Positions 37,586 through 44,619 of a DNA stretch of 45,223 nucleotides are shown here, one piece after another (positions within the stretch are counted from its first letter, which is position 1; the number at the start of each line of letters is the position of its first letter). The stretch comes from HGM04593 sp045644465 (GTDB taxonomy: Bacteria; Bacteroidota; Bacteroidia; Bacteroidales; Bacteroidaceae). Location: NCBI GenBank assembly GCA_045644465.1, contig JAZRGV010000058.1, positions 1 through 45,223 of the forward strand, read 5' to 3'. The translations under genes were made by a program, and so were the position numbers. The notes under the pieces are model-generated. The model was given only the letters and a program-made list of their open reading frames with translations, was not told where the DNA came from and did no database searches.

Positions 37586-38538
37586 CAGTAAATTGCTTTT
37601 GCTATCTCATATACACTGTCGAACGCATTGATGGTGTAGAAATGAATGCTTGGAACACCATGCTGCATCAGTTCGCGGCATTGAGCAATGCCCCATTCGC
37701 GTCCCACCTGTGCTACTGCAGCATCATCCTTGCATTTCTCTATTTCAGCAACAAGATCATTTGGTAAATCAACGTGGAATGTCTTTGGTAATACATTCAG
37801 CTGCGACATGCGGTGTATAGGCTTAATACCGGGGATTATAGGTATGTTTATTCCCATAGCACGTGCACGCTCCACAAAAGAAAAATATTTCTCGTTGTCG
37901 AAGAACATCTGTGTAACAGCATATGCCGCTCCGGCGTCGGCCTTCTGTTTCAGTACAGCAAGGTCACTCTCCATGTTGGGTGCCTCCTCGTGTTTCTCGG
38001 GGTAGCATGCCACACCATACGAGAATAGCTCTCCGCGCTCCTTCATGGGCGTGCCATCGACAAAGAACCCTTCGTTGAAACGGTTTACCTGTTTCTGCAG
38101 GTCAATCGCATGTTTGTTACCTTGCTTTGCAGGGGTTGTATTGGCATCGCCCTTGCATTTGTCGCCGCGCAGAACAAGAATATCTGTTATTCCCGATAGT
38201 TGCAGGTCTATGAGCACATATTCGGTATCTTCGAGGGTATATCCGTTGCAAAGGATGTGAGGCACCACAGGCACGCCATAACGATGATGTATGGCTGTAG
38301 CTACGGCAACAGTGCCGGGGCGACGACGTATGGTGCCAAGGCTGAACATACCACCGCCCATATCCCTATATACAGGTTCGCTGTGGTGAGTGGTTATATT
38401 TATGTAGCCCGGGTTGAACTCCATAAGTCTGTCTATATTAGTGAACAGACCATGTGTGCCAACACCCTTAAGTGGTGGCAATACCTCGAACGAAAAGGCT
38501 GTTTTTGACGATGAATTTATAAAGTCTATTACTCGCAT
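37585..38538 (-). CDS. metF: 5,10-methylenetetrahydrofolate reductase
   Basis: MetF reduces methylene-THF to methyl-THF for methionine synthesis, using FAD. I start at the ATG at 38538 (MRVIDFINSSSKTAFSFEVL), because the upstream in-frame start at 38559 lies within the -7 box. The 317-residue protein has FSFEVLPPLKG with the catalytic Glu, the FAD-site ILVLRGDKC and VTQMFFDNEKYF. It begins the metF-holB-ricT-gldH run and is the last core gene before the island. Confidence 0.96.
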   Translation of the reverse strand: MRVIDFINSSSKTAFSFEVLPPLKGVGTHGLFTNIDRLMEFNPGYINITTHHSEPVYRDMGGGMFSLGTIRRRPGTVAVATAIHHRYGVPVVPHILCNGYTLEDTEYVLIDLQLSGITDILVLRGDKCKGDANTTPAKQGNKHAIDLQKQVNRFNEGFFVDGTPMKERGELFSYGVACYPEKHEEAPNMESDLAVLKQKADAGAAYAVTQMFFDNEKYFSFVERARAMGINIPIIPGIKPIHRMSQLNVLPKTFHVDLPNDLVAEIEKCKDDAAVAQVGREWGIAQCRELMQHGVPSIHFYTINAFDSVYEIAKAIY

Positions 38539-38558
38539 CAGTATTATCCAATGATACA

Positions 38559-38566
38559 CAAAGATA
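38559..38566 (-). promoter_or_regulatory. -7 box upstream of metF
   Basis: Minus strand TATCTTTG, 20 nt from the start at 38538. The wider context ttgcactatctttg also appears at the PepSY operon (1618-1631), so this is probably a common promoter form in the genome. No clear -33 element. Confidence 0.55.
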
Positions 38567-38697
38567 GTGCAACGAGTTGAAAAAACCTATCTTGCAACAA
38601 AACTTTTTGTAAAATACAAAACGAAAACCTGCTTCCCCTATAGTGCAGTGATGGTGAGCGCCTGCAGTGAGCATCCTGTTTTTATAAAATACCCTTT

Positions 38698-38824
38698 TTT
38701 TTGATATGTTTTAATACAAAAAGCAGTCAGACATAATATGTTTGACTGCTTGTGTCGATTTTTAATTACTTATGCGATAAAATTGCCAGGAAATTAATTA
38801 ATAATCCTCCTTGTCAAAATAGTT
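38698..38824 (-). repeat. island repeat R0 (3' coding tail plus hairpin)
   Basis: Read on the minus strand, the repeat has a coding tail ending NYFDKEDY-stop (stop at 38800-38798), then taattaatttcc, a short A/T segment, a hairpin (38721-38751), and ttaaaacat. The same order, with clear base identity, occurs at 44980-45113 (R5). Confidence 0.75.
38721..38751 (-). terminator. hairpin in R0, probable terminator
   Basis: aagcagtcagaca pairs with tgtttgactgctt (13 bp with one G-T), loop taata. On the minus strand a T-rich tract follows (ctttttgtatt). Confidence 0.6.
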
Positions 38825-38938
38825 TTTGGCTGTCTTTACTCCCTGATAGCCACCTATATATAACTGACTATCCTGCTTGGACAGTCTCGCCTCATTTTCG
38901 GGCAGTTTTTGGGCTGTATTTAGATGAAAAAAAGACCG
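38798..38938 (-). pseudogene. 3' fragment of a lost gene (46-codon tail)
   Basis: The minus-strand frame reads SFFHLNTAQKLPENEARLSK and continues KQDSQLYIGGYQGVKTAKNY, then FDKEDY-stop. There is no start codon and the frame enters the terminator hairpin at 38934-38958 after about 46 codons. The end YQGVKxxxNYFDKEDY matches the tails of repeats R2 and R4 (YKHIKAHTKFFDEEEY, YQGIKRETKFFDEEKH), so this is the best preserved remnant of the source gene. I do not recognise the protein. Confidence 0.5.
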
Positions 38939-38958
38939 ACTGGACTGCCCAGTCGGTC
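38927..38958 (-). terminator. rho-independent terminator of a lost module
   Basis: gaccgactgg pairs with ccagtcggtc (10 bp, loop actgc). Read on the minus strand it is followed by seven T. It ends the transcript direction of repeat R1 but no intact gene now lies upstream of it on that strand. Confidence 0.75.
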
Positions 38959-39003
38959 ATTGTAAATTGTTGATATTTAGGTGTTAAACCTTTTATCAAC
39001 TTC

Positions 39004-39122
39004 TTAATACTCTTCTTCATCAAAGAATTATGTTTGTGTTTTAATTTGTTGATAATCAAATCTATTGGTTTGCCATTTTGTAGTTGAGAGATACAAACTT
39101 GGCTGTAAAAGGCTATAAAAGA
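39004..39122 (-). repeat. island repeat R1
   Basis: Shares with R2 and R4 the string tagttgagagatacaaact and the tail reading QIKTQT-stop-FFDEEEY-stop, where an AAA to TAA change has broken the Lys codon. The rest of 38,539-39,240 shows no gene; a minus-strand frame over 39,028-39,216 is only the open frame running through this repeat. Confidence 0.7.
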
Positions 39123-39164
39123 AGGTTTGTTTTGGTGAAAATATTTGTAAAAGAGTAGGTTTAA

Positions 39165-39197
39165 TTTGGTATTTCTTCAACTTGGGATGTATATTTG
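39165..39197 (+). promoter_or_regulatory. promoter of the GH108 effector operon
   Basis: TTTG at 39165-39168, 21 nt, then TATATTTG at 39190-39197, a near ideal Bacteroidetes promoter. A second box, TACTTTTG at 39203-39210, also fits. The same TATATTTG with 21-nt spacing appears in front of two other island units. Confidence 0.65.
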
Positions 39198-39240
39198 TGA
39201 TATACTTTTGCGTCATTCGTAATTTTAAATAAAATGTGAT

Positions 39241-40047
39241 ATGAATGATGAATTAGAATTAATTGAGGAGTTCCAATCGGATAGTATCGATGAGCTAGCG
39301 AGTGAGAGAAAAAAGAATAAGGTTATTCAAAGATTTACAATGCAACCTTCGAGCTCTACAAAGTATTATTACATAGAAAATTACCCGAATGGTGATTCTA
39401 TAAAAAGTGAAATATCACCTGAAAATCTTGATGAATTAGGAAAAAATAACAGAGGTTCATTGGCTAAAGAAAAACATAGTAGCGATTCATTGTTTTATGC
39501 AACAATACCAATCGTTCTTCATTATGAAGGAGGCTACGTTAATGATAAATTTGATCGAGGAGGTGAAACTAATATGGGTATAACACAAAAGTTTCTTGAT
39601 ACATACAAGAAAAGAGCTGGTGTTAATGTTGACAATGTTAAAAACTTAACAAAGAGCGATGCTGTTAAATTATATAAAGCTGAATGGGATAGTAGGGGGT
39701 TTGGATTATTGGATAATGAGAATGTAATGAAACTTACTTATGATTTTTCTGTTAATTCAGGTTCAAGTACTGCAATTCGTTCTTTACAGAAGGTCTTAAA
39801 TAAGAAAGGGCATAATTTAAAGGAAGATGGTTATATTGGCGATAAAACTAATCAAGCGGTGAACTCTGTGGATGAAAAATGGTTGAAAACGGAACTGCAG
39901 AAATCACGTGCAGAGCATTGCGACGGAATTGTGGACCGCAATCCCGAACAGAAGCGTTTTATAAATGGCTGGTTTAATAGAATAAATGATATAGGCAATA
40001 AGTTCGGTTGTGATACTATTCTCAAAAGCAGGCACTCCCAAAAATAA
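39241..40047 (+). CDS. GH108-type muramidase, probable antibacterial effector
   Basis: The 268-residue protein has no signal peptide. After a hydrophilic leader (1-83) comes a glycoside hydrolase 108 domain (about 84-175) with HYEGGYVNDKFDRGGETNMG and the catalytic Glu 96, then a peptidoglycan-binding_3-like part (about 176-262; YDFSVNSGSSTAIRSLQKVL, LKEDGYIGDKTNQAV). The enzyme should cut glycan strands of peptidoglycan. A cytoplasmic wall hydrolase followed after 3 nt by a lipoprotein fits an effector with its immunity protein. Without holin or phage genes a prophage lysin is less likely. Composition shifts from AT-rich to GC-richer near 39,880. Confidence 0.8.
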   Translation: MNDELELIEEFQSDSIDELASERKKNKVIQRFTMQPSSSTKYYYIENYPNGDSIKSEISPENLDELGKNNRGSLAKEKHSSDSLFYATIPIVLHYEGGYVNDKFDRGGETNMGITQKFLDTYKKRAGVNVDNVKNLTKSDAVKLYKAEWDSRGFGLLDNENVMKLTYDFSVNSGSSTAIRSLQKVLNKKGHNLKEDGYIGDKTNQAVNSVDEKWLKTELQKSRAEHCDGIVDRNPEQKRFINGWFNRINDIGNKFGCDTILKSRHSQK

Positions 40048-40050
40048 ATT

Positions 40051-40986
40051 ATGAAAAGATTATTGGTCTTTTTAAGTGTGTTAAGCATTATTGCTTGCGG
40101 TGGCAATAAAAAGGTTGATGTAGCGGGTATCTCTCCCTCGCCCTTTGTGGGTTGTTGGGAGTGTGTAGGAGCGAATGATTCTATTCAAAATCTCTCGGTG
40201 CGCATAGGCGAGCGAGGCGATTCGCTGCTTGTGGCATTCTTTTGGGAGAGGCAGAAACCTTTTTATATGACGGGTAACCCATTGAACGATAGCAAGGGCA
40301 ATGCCATACCGCAGGCTTGTTTTCCTATTTCAAAAAGTGGTAACAGTGCGGTTGGCACAATTGTGAACCAATATTTTAGTGTGTTTCAATACTATCCAAA
40401 GAATGAATACTATCCCCTCGCCTTTGAGTTAAAATCGCTCGATACGCTCACGTTCAATATAAGCGGTGAGGTTAATTATTGGCCCGCCAGCGGAGTGCTT
40501 GTGCGCAAGAACAGCGAGAATTACTCTTTTTCAACCGAGGTGGTAGATTTATATAAAGAAAATGCCTTTGTGCCCGATGCCGATGTTTCGACTGTAAATA
40601 CATTTGATGTTGCAGGCATTACGCCCACCTCGTTTGTAGGTGAGTGGGCGTGGGAGAAAAACGGTCCTTGGCAAGATTTTAATATAAGCATAGCAACAAA
40701 GGGCGATTCTCTGTTGCTCACAGCCGGTGGCGTGTTTTTGGGTGGAGCAAGAATACAAACGCCAGATTGTGGCAACGATGGCACCCCTTTGCCACAGGCT
40801 CACCTGCTTGCCCCCACGCGAGGTAACAAAGCCGTAGGTCGCTTTTTCTTGGATGCCGATTGTGCAGTAACGCTGGAACTTTTCAGTAAAAACACCCTTT
40901 TATTCAAAACTGCTGAAAAACTTGGCTTCTGGCCCGACAGTGCTGTGATGGTGCGAACAAACGATGATAACCCAGTTTATCAATAA
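40051..40986 (+). CDS. two-domain lipoprotein, probable immunity to the GH108 enzyme
   Basis: The 311-residue protein has a lipoprotein signal (MKRLLVFLSVLSIIAC, Cys 16). Two tandem copies of one domain follow: about 22-153 (VDVAGISPSPFVGCWE ... GDSLLVAF ... NYWPASGVLVRKN) and 185-304 (FDVAGITPTSFVGEWA ... GDSLLLTA ... GFWPDSAVMVRTN). I cannot name the domain. Placement 3 nt after a muramidase and a periplasm-facing anchor suggest it blocks that enzyme. Its base composition is close to the core genome, unlike most of the island. A bidirectional terminator follows at 41117. Confidence 0.75.
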   Translation: MKRLLVFLSVLSIIACGGNKKVDVAGISPSPFVGCWECVGANDSIQNLSVRIGERGDSLLVAFFWERQKPFYMTGNPLNDSKGNAIPQACFPISKSGNSAVGTIVNQYFSVFQYYPKNEYYPLAFELKSLDTLTFNISGEVNYWPASGVLVRKNSENYSFSTEVVDLYKENAFVPDADVSTVNTFDVAGITPTSFVGEWAWEKNGPWQDFNISIATKGDSLLLTAGGVFLGGARIQTPDCGNDGTPLPQAHLLAPTRGNKAVGRFFLDADCAVTLELFSKNTLLFKTAEKLGFWPDSAVMVRTNDDNPVYQ

Positions 40987-41116
40987 CCGTACTGCTTCGT
41001 AGATTCTAACATTCCCGAGGATTTTTTAGAGTCTCAGTCATTGAGAGAAACAAACGAATGCTTGGATTTCTAAACTATTGATTTTGGATATACAAACTTG
41101 ATCATAAAACGCCATA
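40987..41116. other. gap after the GH108 operon
   Basis: Non-coding and AT-rich. It contains gatatacaaacttgatcataaaacgccataaaac-like bases (split: tatacaaacttga at about 41,090), a short echo of the repeat core seen in R1-R4. No gene found. Confidence 0.4.
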
Positions 41117-41163
41117 AAACACCAGCGGGATAAGCAAAGCATTTGTTTATCCCGCTGGTGTTT
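41117..41163. terminator. bidirectional terminator
   Basis: aaacaccagcgggataa (41117-41133) pairs perfectly with ttatcccgctggtgttt (41147-41163), 17 bp, 13-nt loop. It separates the plus-strand GH108 operon from the minus-strand immunity unit. Confidence 0.88.
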
Positions 41164-41187
41164 AGCTGTCTAACTCGCTTGTTACTT

Positions 41188-41306
41188 TTAATACTCTTCT
41201 TCGTCAAAGAATTTTGTATGTGCTTTAATGTGTTTATAATCAATATTGTTGTTTCGCTATATTGTAATTGAGAGATACAAACTTGGCTGTAAAAGGCGAT
41301 GAAAGA
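41188..41306 (-). repeat. island repeat R2
   Basis: Lies directly downstream of immunity copy 1. It contains gtaattgagagatacaaact and, on the minus strand, a tail reading IDYKHIKAHTKFFDEEEY-stop (stop at 41190-41188). An upstream TAG breaks the frame 4 codons before it. About 115 bp closely match R4. Confidence 0.8.
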
Positions 41307-41789
41307 CTATTCGTTGTAAATATGTATTTTTCTTTCCTTGTCCATTATAAACTTTTGGTCAATTGAGAAAATATAATGTTCTTCTACCTCGCTTGAATTA
41401 AAATCTGCATCTATGCATTTTATTTCGCTGTAAGCCTCTACTTTACCGTTTTTTATAAAGAGTAACGTGGATAAAGTGTCAAAATTTATGTTGCTATTGC
41501 ATATTCTTCTTAATCTTTTTGACATTTTAAGAGTTGTATAATCTGTTCGCTCTGTATTGAAATATGAATAAACCAAGAATATACTATCATACTTTTCTTC
41601 GCAGTAATCAGCAAATGTAAATGGCTTTTCAAACGCATGTTTTTCAAATTGAAACTCAAGCATCTGTTCCCATGGCGGTATAACTCCTATAAAGTCCAGT
41701 ACATTAATAATTTGGGTGCAGCCTGTAAGTGAAAAGGTGATTGCAAGTGTAATAATAATTGTTTTAAATCCCGATTTTAAGTTTTCCAT
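41307..41789 (-). CDS. immunity-type lipoprotein, copy 1
   Basis: The 160-residue protein has a lipoprotein signal ending LTGC (Cys 24). The mature part shares with copies 2 and 3: FEKHAFEKPFTFADYCEEKYDS (shorter: PFTFADYCEEKYDSIFLV), the Y-F-N-T-E pattern, KMSKRLRRICNSNINFDTLS, TLLFIKNGKVEAY and the end FIMDKERKIHIYNE. The overlapping 3' tail of a toxin frame at its start codon indicates that the family arose as immunity proteins. The toxin gene is missing here, so this is an orphan. It follows the DUF5675 immunity gene on the same strand. Confidence 0.8.
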   Translation of the reverse strand: MENLKSGFKTIIITLAITFSLTGCTQIINVLDFIGVIPPWEQMLEFQFEKHAFEKPFTFADYCEEKYDSIFLVYSYFNTERTDYTTLKMSKRLRRICNSNINFDTLSTLLFIKNGKVEAYSEIKCIDADFNSSEVEEHYIFSIDQKFIMDKERKIHIYNE

Positions 41790-41793
41790 TGTA
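41764..41793 (-). pseudogene. toxin 3'-end scar over the start of immunity copy 1
   Basis: In the frame overlapping the immunity start the sequence reads YNGKLKIGI-stop. The Asn-Gly codons supply the ATG of the immunity gene and the stop lies 26 nt into the overlap, exactly as at the other two copies. No further toxin sequence is present; repeat R3 begins about 35 nt upstream. Confidence 0.6.
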
Positions 41794-41829
41794 GGTGAAG
41801 AGGTATTTAAATAAAGTAATAGATAGGGT

Positions 41830-41900
41830 CTTGATAATCAATCCCATTGTTCTGTTATAGTGTAATTGAGGGATACAAACTTGGCGACGAAAAGCGACAA
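41830..41900 (-). repeat. island repeat R3 (partial)
   Basis: Contains cttgataatcaat and gtaattgagggatacaaact, as in R2 and R4. On the minus strand it reads GIDYQDP and then diverges before the acidic tail, running into the toxin scar. It sits between the DUF5675 immunity gene and immunity copy 1. Confidence 0.65.
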
Positions 41901-41915
41901 AAATGGATTTTTTTG

Positions 41916-42545
41916 TTACCTGCTATTCATGAAATTTTTGAAATCTTCCATAAAAAGCACTCCTGTATTGAAATATTCAAAAGCAATGGACATAGTTTTC
42001 ATTAAACAGGGGTATTCCTCTTTGTTGATGTTGTAAAGGGCCTCAAACTCTTTTTCTTGACTTTGCCCATCTACGATATTCGACCAATAGAATTGCCAAA
42101 ATTGCATTTGATGGCCTTTGTGAATTTTTGATATGCAGTGTATAAAAGTATCGTTACTCCTTTTCATTGTATTGTGCAATACTCCCTGCAAATAATTGGG
42201 AGCGTCTGCGTCTAATGTGGCACCAACTGACAATGCGATTAACTTATTGCATAAGATAGTGTCATTTATTGCTGTACAATCGCCCAATGCCTGAATGTGT
42301 TTGTAGGCAATGCTATACATTGACAGGTCGTAGCCTTCATCGCTACAATATTTGTATGTGGAATTAAATTCTTGAAAGTTTCTAGGAAAAGCATTTAAGA
42401 AATCTAATTGCAACTCTTTAGATTGTGGATTTAGTAATAGAACTCTATATGCATTATTCAACCTTGCTGTGTCAATGGGGAAATATTGTGCAGTAATTGT
42501 TGATGCAATAGTAAAGAATAGTACGGTAAAATATGTTCGTTTCAT
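41916..42545 (-). CDS. secreted protein, probable immunity to the DUF5675-like protein
   Basis: The 209-residue protein has a type I signal peptide (MKRTYFTVLFFTIASTITAQ). The mature part is mostly helical: LNNAYRVLLLNPQSKELQL, FLNAFPRNFQEFNSTYKY, ADAPNYLQGVLHNTMKRSND, MQFWQFYWSNI. I recall similar secreted proteins next to toxin genes in Bacteroidales but they have no named family in my memory. It starts 8 nt after the DUF5675-like gene. Export to the periplasm fits neutralising a wall-directed toxin. Four Cys residues might form disulfides. Confidence 0.68.
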   Translation of the reverse strand: MKRTYFTVLFFTIASTITAQYFPIDTARLNNAYRVLLLNPQSKELQLDFLNAFPRNFQEFNSTYKYCSDEGYDLSMYSIAYKHIQALGDCTAINDTILCNKLIALSVGATLDADAPNYLQGVLHNTMKRSNDTFIHCISKIHKGHQMQFWQFYWSNIVDGQSQEKEFEALYNINKEEYPCLMKTMSIAFEYFNTGVLFMEDFKNFMNSR

Positions 42546-42553
42546 AATAATTG

Positions 42554-43165
42554 CTACTTGTACAAACCTTCAAAATGTGGTCCGATATTTATTTTTATTC
42601 CGTTTTCTCCGTATTGGTTGAAAAAGTTAAAGAGTTCGTTTGTCTTTTTGGTGGATGTCAATACATTGTAAGTGTCTGTCGAATCATCGTATGAATAAGT
42701 TTCTCCAGGTAATAAACATCCAGTTGTGTCGTTCCATCTATTTCCTTTATGAAACGCAACAAAACACCTTCCCGGAGGGGTGTCTATATACCATTCATAC
42801 TTAAGTCCTTCAATTTGGGGCTCTTTGTTTTTTTTCCGTTTTTCATTTTCCTTTTTTAGCATTTCTTTTTTAGGAATGATATTATACTGCCCACTCATTA
42901 TTGCTTTCTTTTTCCCTTCAGCCTTTGCAAGGGAGTAATCTGTTTCAGGTTCAAGAAAATACCCTCTCATAGAGTCTATTACATTGCCTTGTTCATCGTA
43001 TGCGGTTGCAATAAAAGCGCTTACTGTGCTATTTTTTGTGTACCACAGTCTATTTGTGTTTATAACTACATTTGTTTTTGGTTTTTGCTTAATTTCACCA
43101 TTGTTTCCATTCTCATATGCCAAGGCAATCTCAAAAATGCTTGGTCTGTTTAAATAATTTGCCAT
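42554..43165 (-). CDS. DUF5675-like protein, probable antibacterial effector
   Basis: The 203-residue protein has no signal peptide. It shows the DUF5675 order of motifs: GYFLEPET (68-75), SGQYNIIP (91-98), CFVAFHKGN (134-142, His 139), TTGCLLPGE (147-155, Cys 150). The His...GC pair resembles the L,D-transpeptidase (YkuD) active site, which would make peptidoglycan the target; that link is my inference. The N-terminus MANYLNRPS is repeated at the start of the toxin pseudogene at 44,837. A secreted probable immunity gene follows 8 nt later, and a promoter with 21-nt spacing precedes it. Confidence 0.65.
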   Translation of the reverse strand: MANYLNRPSIFEIALAYENGNNGEIKQKPKTNVVINTNRLWYTKNSTVSAFIATAYDEQGNVIDSMRGYFLEPETDYSLAKAEGKKKAIMSGQYNIIPKKEMLKKENEKRKKNKEPQIEGLKYEWYIDTPPGRCFVAFHKGNRWNDTTGCLLPGETYSYDDSTDTYNVLTSTKKTNELFNFFNQYGENGIKINIGPHFEGLYK

Positions 43166-43253
43166 ACAAATAAAATTTAGTTAATAATACCGCTAAATTA
43201 TAGTATGGTTACTCAATCAAGGTTGCCATATTGCCACTTTCTTATTCTTATAA

Positions 43254-43285
43254 CAAATATAAGAATCTAAATAATAGGTCGTCAA
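43254..43285 (-). promoter_or_regulatory. promoter of the DUF5675 unit
   Basis: Minus strand TTG (43285-43283), 21 nt, TATATTTG (43261-43254). About 100 bp from here to the start codon match the region in front of the toxin pseudogene at 44,838-44,935. Confidence 0.65.
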
Positions 43286-43499
43286 TTCTTCTTGCAATAA
43301 CACTATTCTTTTTTCACCTATTTTAACAAGCCTCTAAGAAACGTCTAATTTTCATTTGGTTGCAGGACTATTCTTCTGTCGTTTATAGAACTTAATCGCA
43401 AAACAGCAACTTTTACCTTTTGAGAATTCACATTTATCTTTTAGCATTTTTGTAATCAAGAACAATAGCCCTTCTTAAAAATAGGTATCCATTATAAAT
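43286..43499. other. AT-rich non-coding stretch
   Basis: Between the DUF5675 promoter and the terminator of the neighbouring unit. I see no ORF, no repeat shared with the other gaps and no strong hairpin here. Confidence 0.4.
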
Positions 43500-43546
43500 A
43501 AAAAACAAGGAAACAGGTCAAAATAAACAGACCTGTTTCCTTGTTT
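43500..43546 (-). terminator. rho-independent terminator of the double immunity unit
   Basis: aaacaaggaaacaggtc (43503-43519) pairs perfectly with gacctgtttccttgttt (43530-43546), 17 bp, 10-nt loop. On the minus strand a run of six T follows. Confidence 0.9.
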
Positions 43547-43575
43547 AGGTTGTTAGTTGATAGTGGATTGAGTGA

Positions 43576-43694
43576 TTAATGCTTCTCCTCGTCAAAGAAT
43601 TTAGTTTCTCTTTTAATGCCTTGATAATCAATATTGTTGTTTCGCTATATTGTAATTGAGAGATGCAAACTTTACTTAAAAAAGCGATGAAAGA
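43576..43694 (-). repeat. island repeat R4
   Basis: Directly downstream of immunity copy 2. Shares caatattgttgtttcgctat and attgtaattgagagat with R2. The minus-strand tail is IDYQGIKRETKFFDEEKH-stop (stop at 43578-43576). Confidence 0.8.
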
Positions 43695-44147
43695 TTATTC
43701 GTTGTATATATGTATTTTTCTTTCCTTGTCCATTATTAACTTTTGGTCAATTGGGAACGTGTAATGTTTTTCAAAATCTGTGGTAACAAGATCTGCTATT
43801 TCTCTTTCTGCGATAGTGTATGCTTGAACTTTATTGTCTTTTATGAATAGAATGGTTGATATTGTTTCTGAAACAGTATTAATGTTGCAAAGACTTTTCA
43901 AGCCATTTGACATATTCAGATTGGCGAAGACTGCTTTTTCTGTATCAAAGTATGGCTGAACTATAAAGATTCTGTCATATCTTTCTATGCAATATCTCTC
44001 TAATGTGAATGGTTCTTCAATAACAACCTCGTTAAAATTAAGTTCAAGCTTCGGTTCACTTGGAGTTTCTGCAATACATCCTATTAGTAAAAATAATAAT
44101 GTTGTGTAGAGTAAAATCGTTTTACTTAATAATCTTGAGTTTCCCAT
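43695..44147 (-). CDS. immunity-type lipoprotein, copy 2
   Basis: The 150-residue protein has a lipoprotein signal ending LIGC (Cys 24). It shares with copy 1 EPFTLERYCIERYDRIFIV, NMSNGLKSLCNINT, STILFIKDNKVQAY, HYTFPIDQKLIMDKERKIH and the end IYNE. The last 25 residues are almost the same as in copy 1, pointing to recent duplication or gene conversion. It lies 28 nt after copy 3 and probably shares its promoter. A toxin tail overlaps its start by 26 nt. Confidence 0.8.
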   Translation of the reverse strand: MGNSRLLSKTILLYTTLLFLLIGCIAETPSEPKLELNFNEVVIEEPFTLERYCIERYDRIFIVQPYFDTEKAVFANLNMSNGLKSLCNINTVSETISTILFIKDNKVQAYTIAEREIADLVTTDFEKHYTFPIDQKLIMDKERKIHIYNE

Positions 44148-44172
44148 TGTTCACTGTATTTATTACTTGATA
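44122..44172 (-). pseudogene. toxin 3'-end scar over the start of immunity copy 2
   Basis: The frame overlapping the immunity start reads YQVINTVNNGKLKIIK-stop. It matches the end of the toxin pseudogene at 44,594 (QVINAANNGTLYILK-stop). The 26-nt overlap and the number of codons after Asn-Gly are identical. Only about 16 codons remain, wedged between copies 2 and 3. Confidence 0.7.
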
Positions 44173-44175
44173 TCA

Positions 44176-44619
44176 CTACTCGTCATATATGTGTACACAT
44201 CTTTCATTATCCAATATAAATTGTTGTTTAATAGGAAAGAGATTTAAATCATTTGGCATTTCTCGTGTTGTAAAGCGTGCTGCAGTGTTTTTTATTTCTG
44301 AATATGCTTTTACATATCCGTTACTTATGAAAAGTAAAGTAGAAAAAGAATCAAAACTAATATTTGCATTACATACACCTCTTAAACTATTTGACATTTT
44401 AAGATTTTTGAAACTTGTTTTCTCTGTATTGGAATATGGGTGAAGTATATATACACTATCGAAATCTTCGTTGCAATAGTCTGCAATAGAGAATACTTGT
44501 CCTATAGCCTGTCTTTCAAAATAAAGTTCGAGTTTATCTTCGTGTGGCTCACAGCTAATAAGTGATAGTATTGCAAAAGCAAATATCAAAATTTTATTTA
44601 AGAATGTATAGTGTTCCAT
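44176..44619 (-). CDS. immunity-type lipoprotein, copy 3
   Basis: I start at the ATG at 44619 (MEHYTFLNKILIFAFAILSL, lipobox LISC, Cys 23) rather than 12 nt upstream, because copies 1 and 2 start at the same place relative to the toxin tail. The 147-residue protein shares FSIADYCNEDFDSVYIL, PYSNTEKTSFKNLKMSNSL, CNANISFDSFSTLLFI and FILDNERCVHIYDE with its paralogues. It faces the periplasm or outer membrane. It is preceded by the only sizeable remnant of the partner toxin, whose promoter may now drive this gene and copy 2. Confidence 0.8.
   Translation of the reverse strand: MEHYTFLNKILIFAFAILSLISCEPHEDKLELYFERQAIGQVFSIADYCNEDFDSVYILHPYSNTEKTSFKNLKMSNSLRGVCNANISFDSFSTLLFISNGYVKAYSEIKNTAARFTTREMPNDLNLFPIKQQFILDNERCVHIYDE

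Noticed and set aside
39028..39216. 62-codon minus-strand frame
   Set aside because: It runs through repeat R1 and the promoter of the GH108 operon. The homologous region in R2 and R4 has stops, so it is not a maintained gene, although its 3' part echoes the acidic tail.
39241..40047. prophage lysin
   Set aside because: GH108 enzymes occur in phages, but no holin, spanin or structural phage genes are nearby and the neighbour is a duplicated-domain lipoprotein. Not fully excluded.
41764..41846. 27-codon frame from an ATG in R3 running into the toxin scar (MGLIIKTLSITLFKYLF)
   Set aside because: It is a junction of two repeats with no homologue at the other copies. The conserved part is only the last ten codons.
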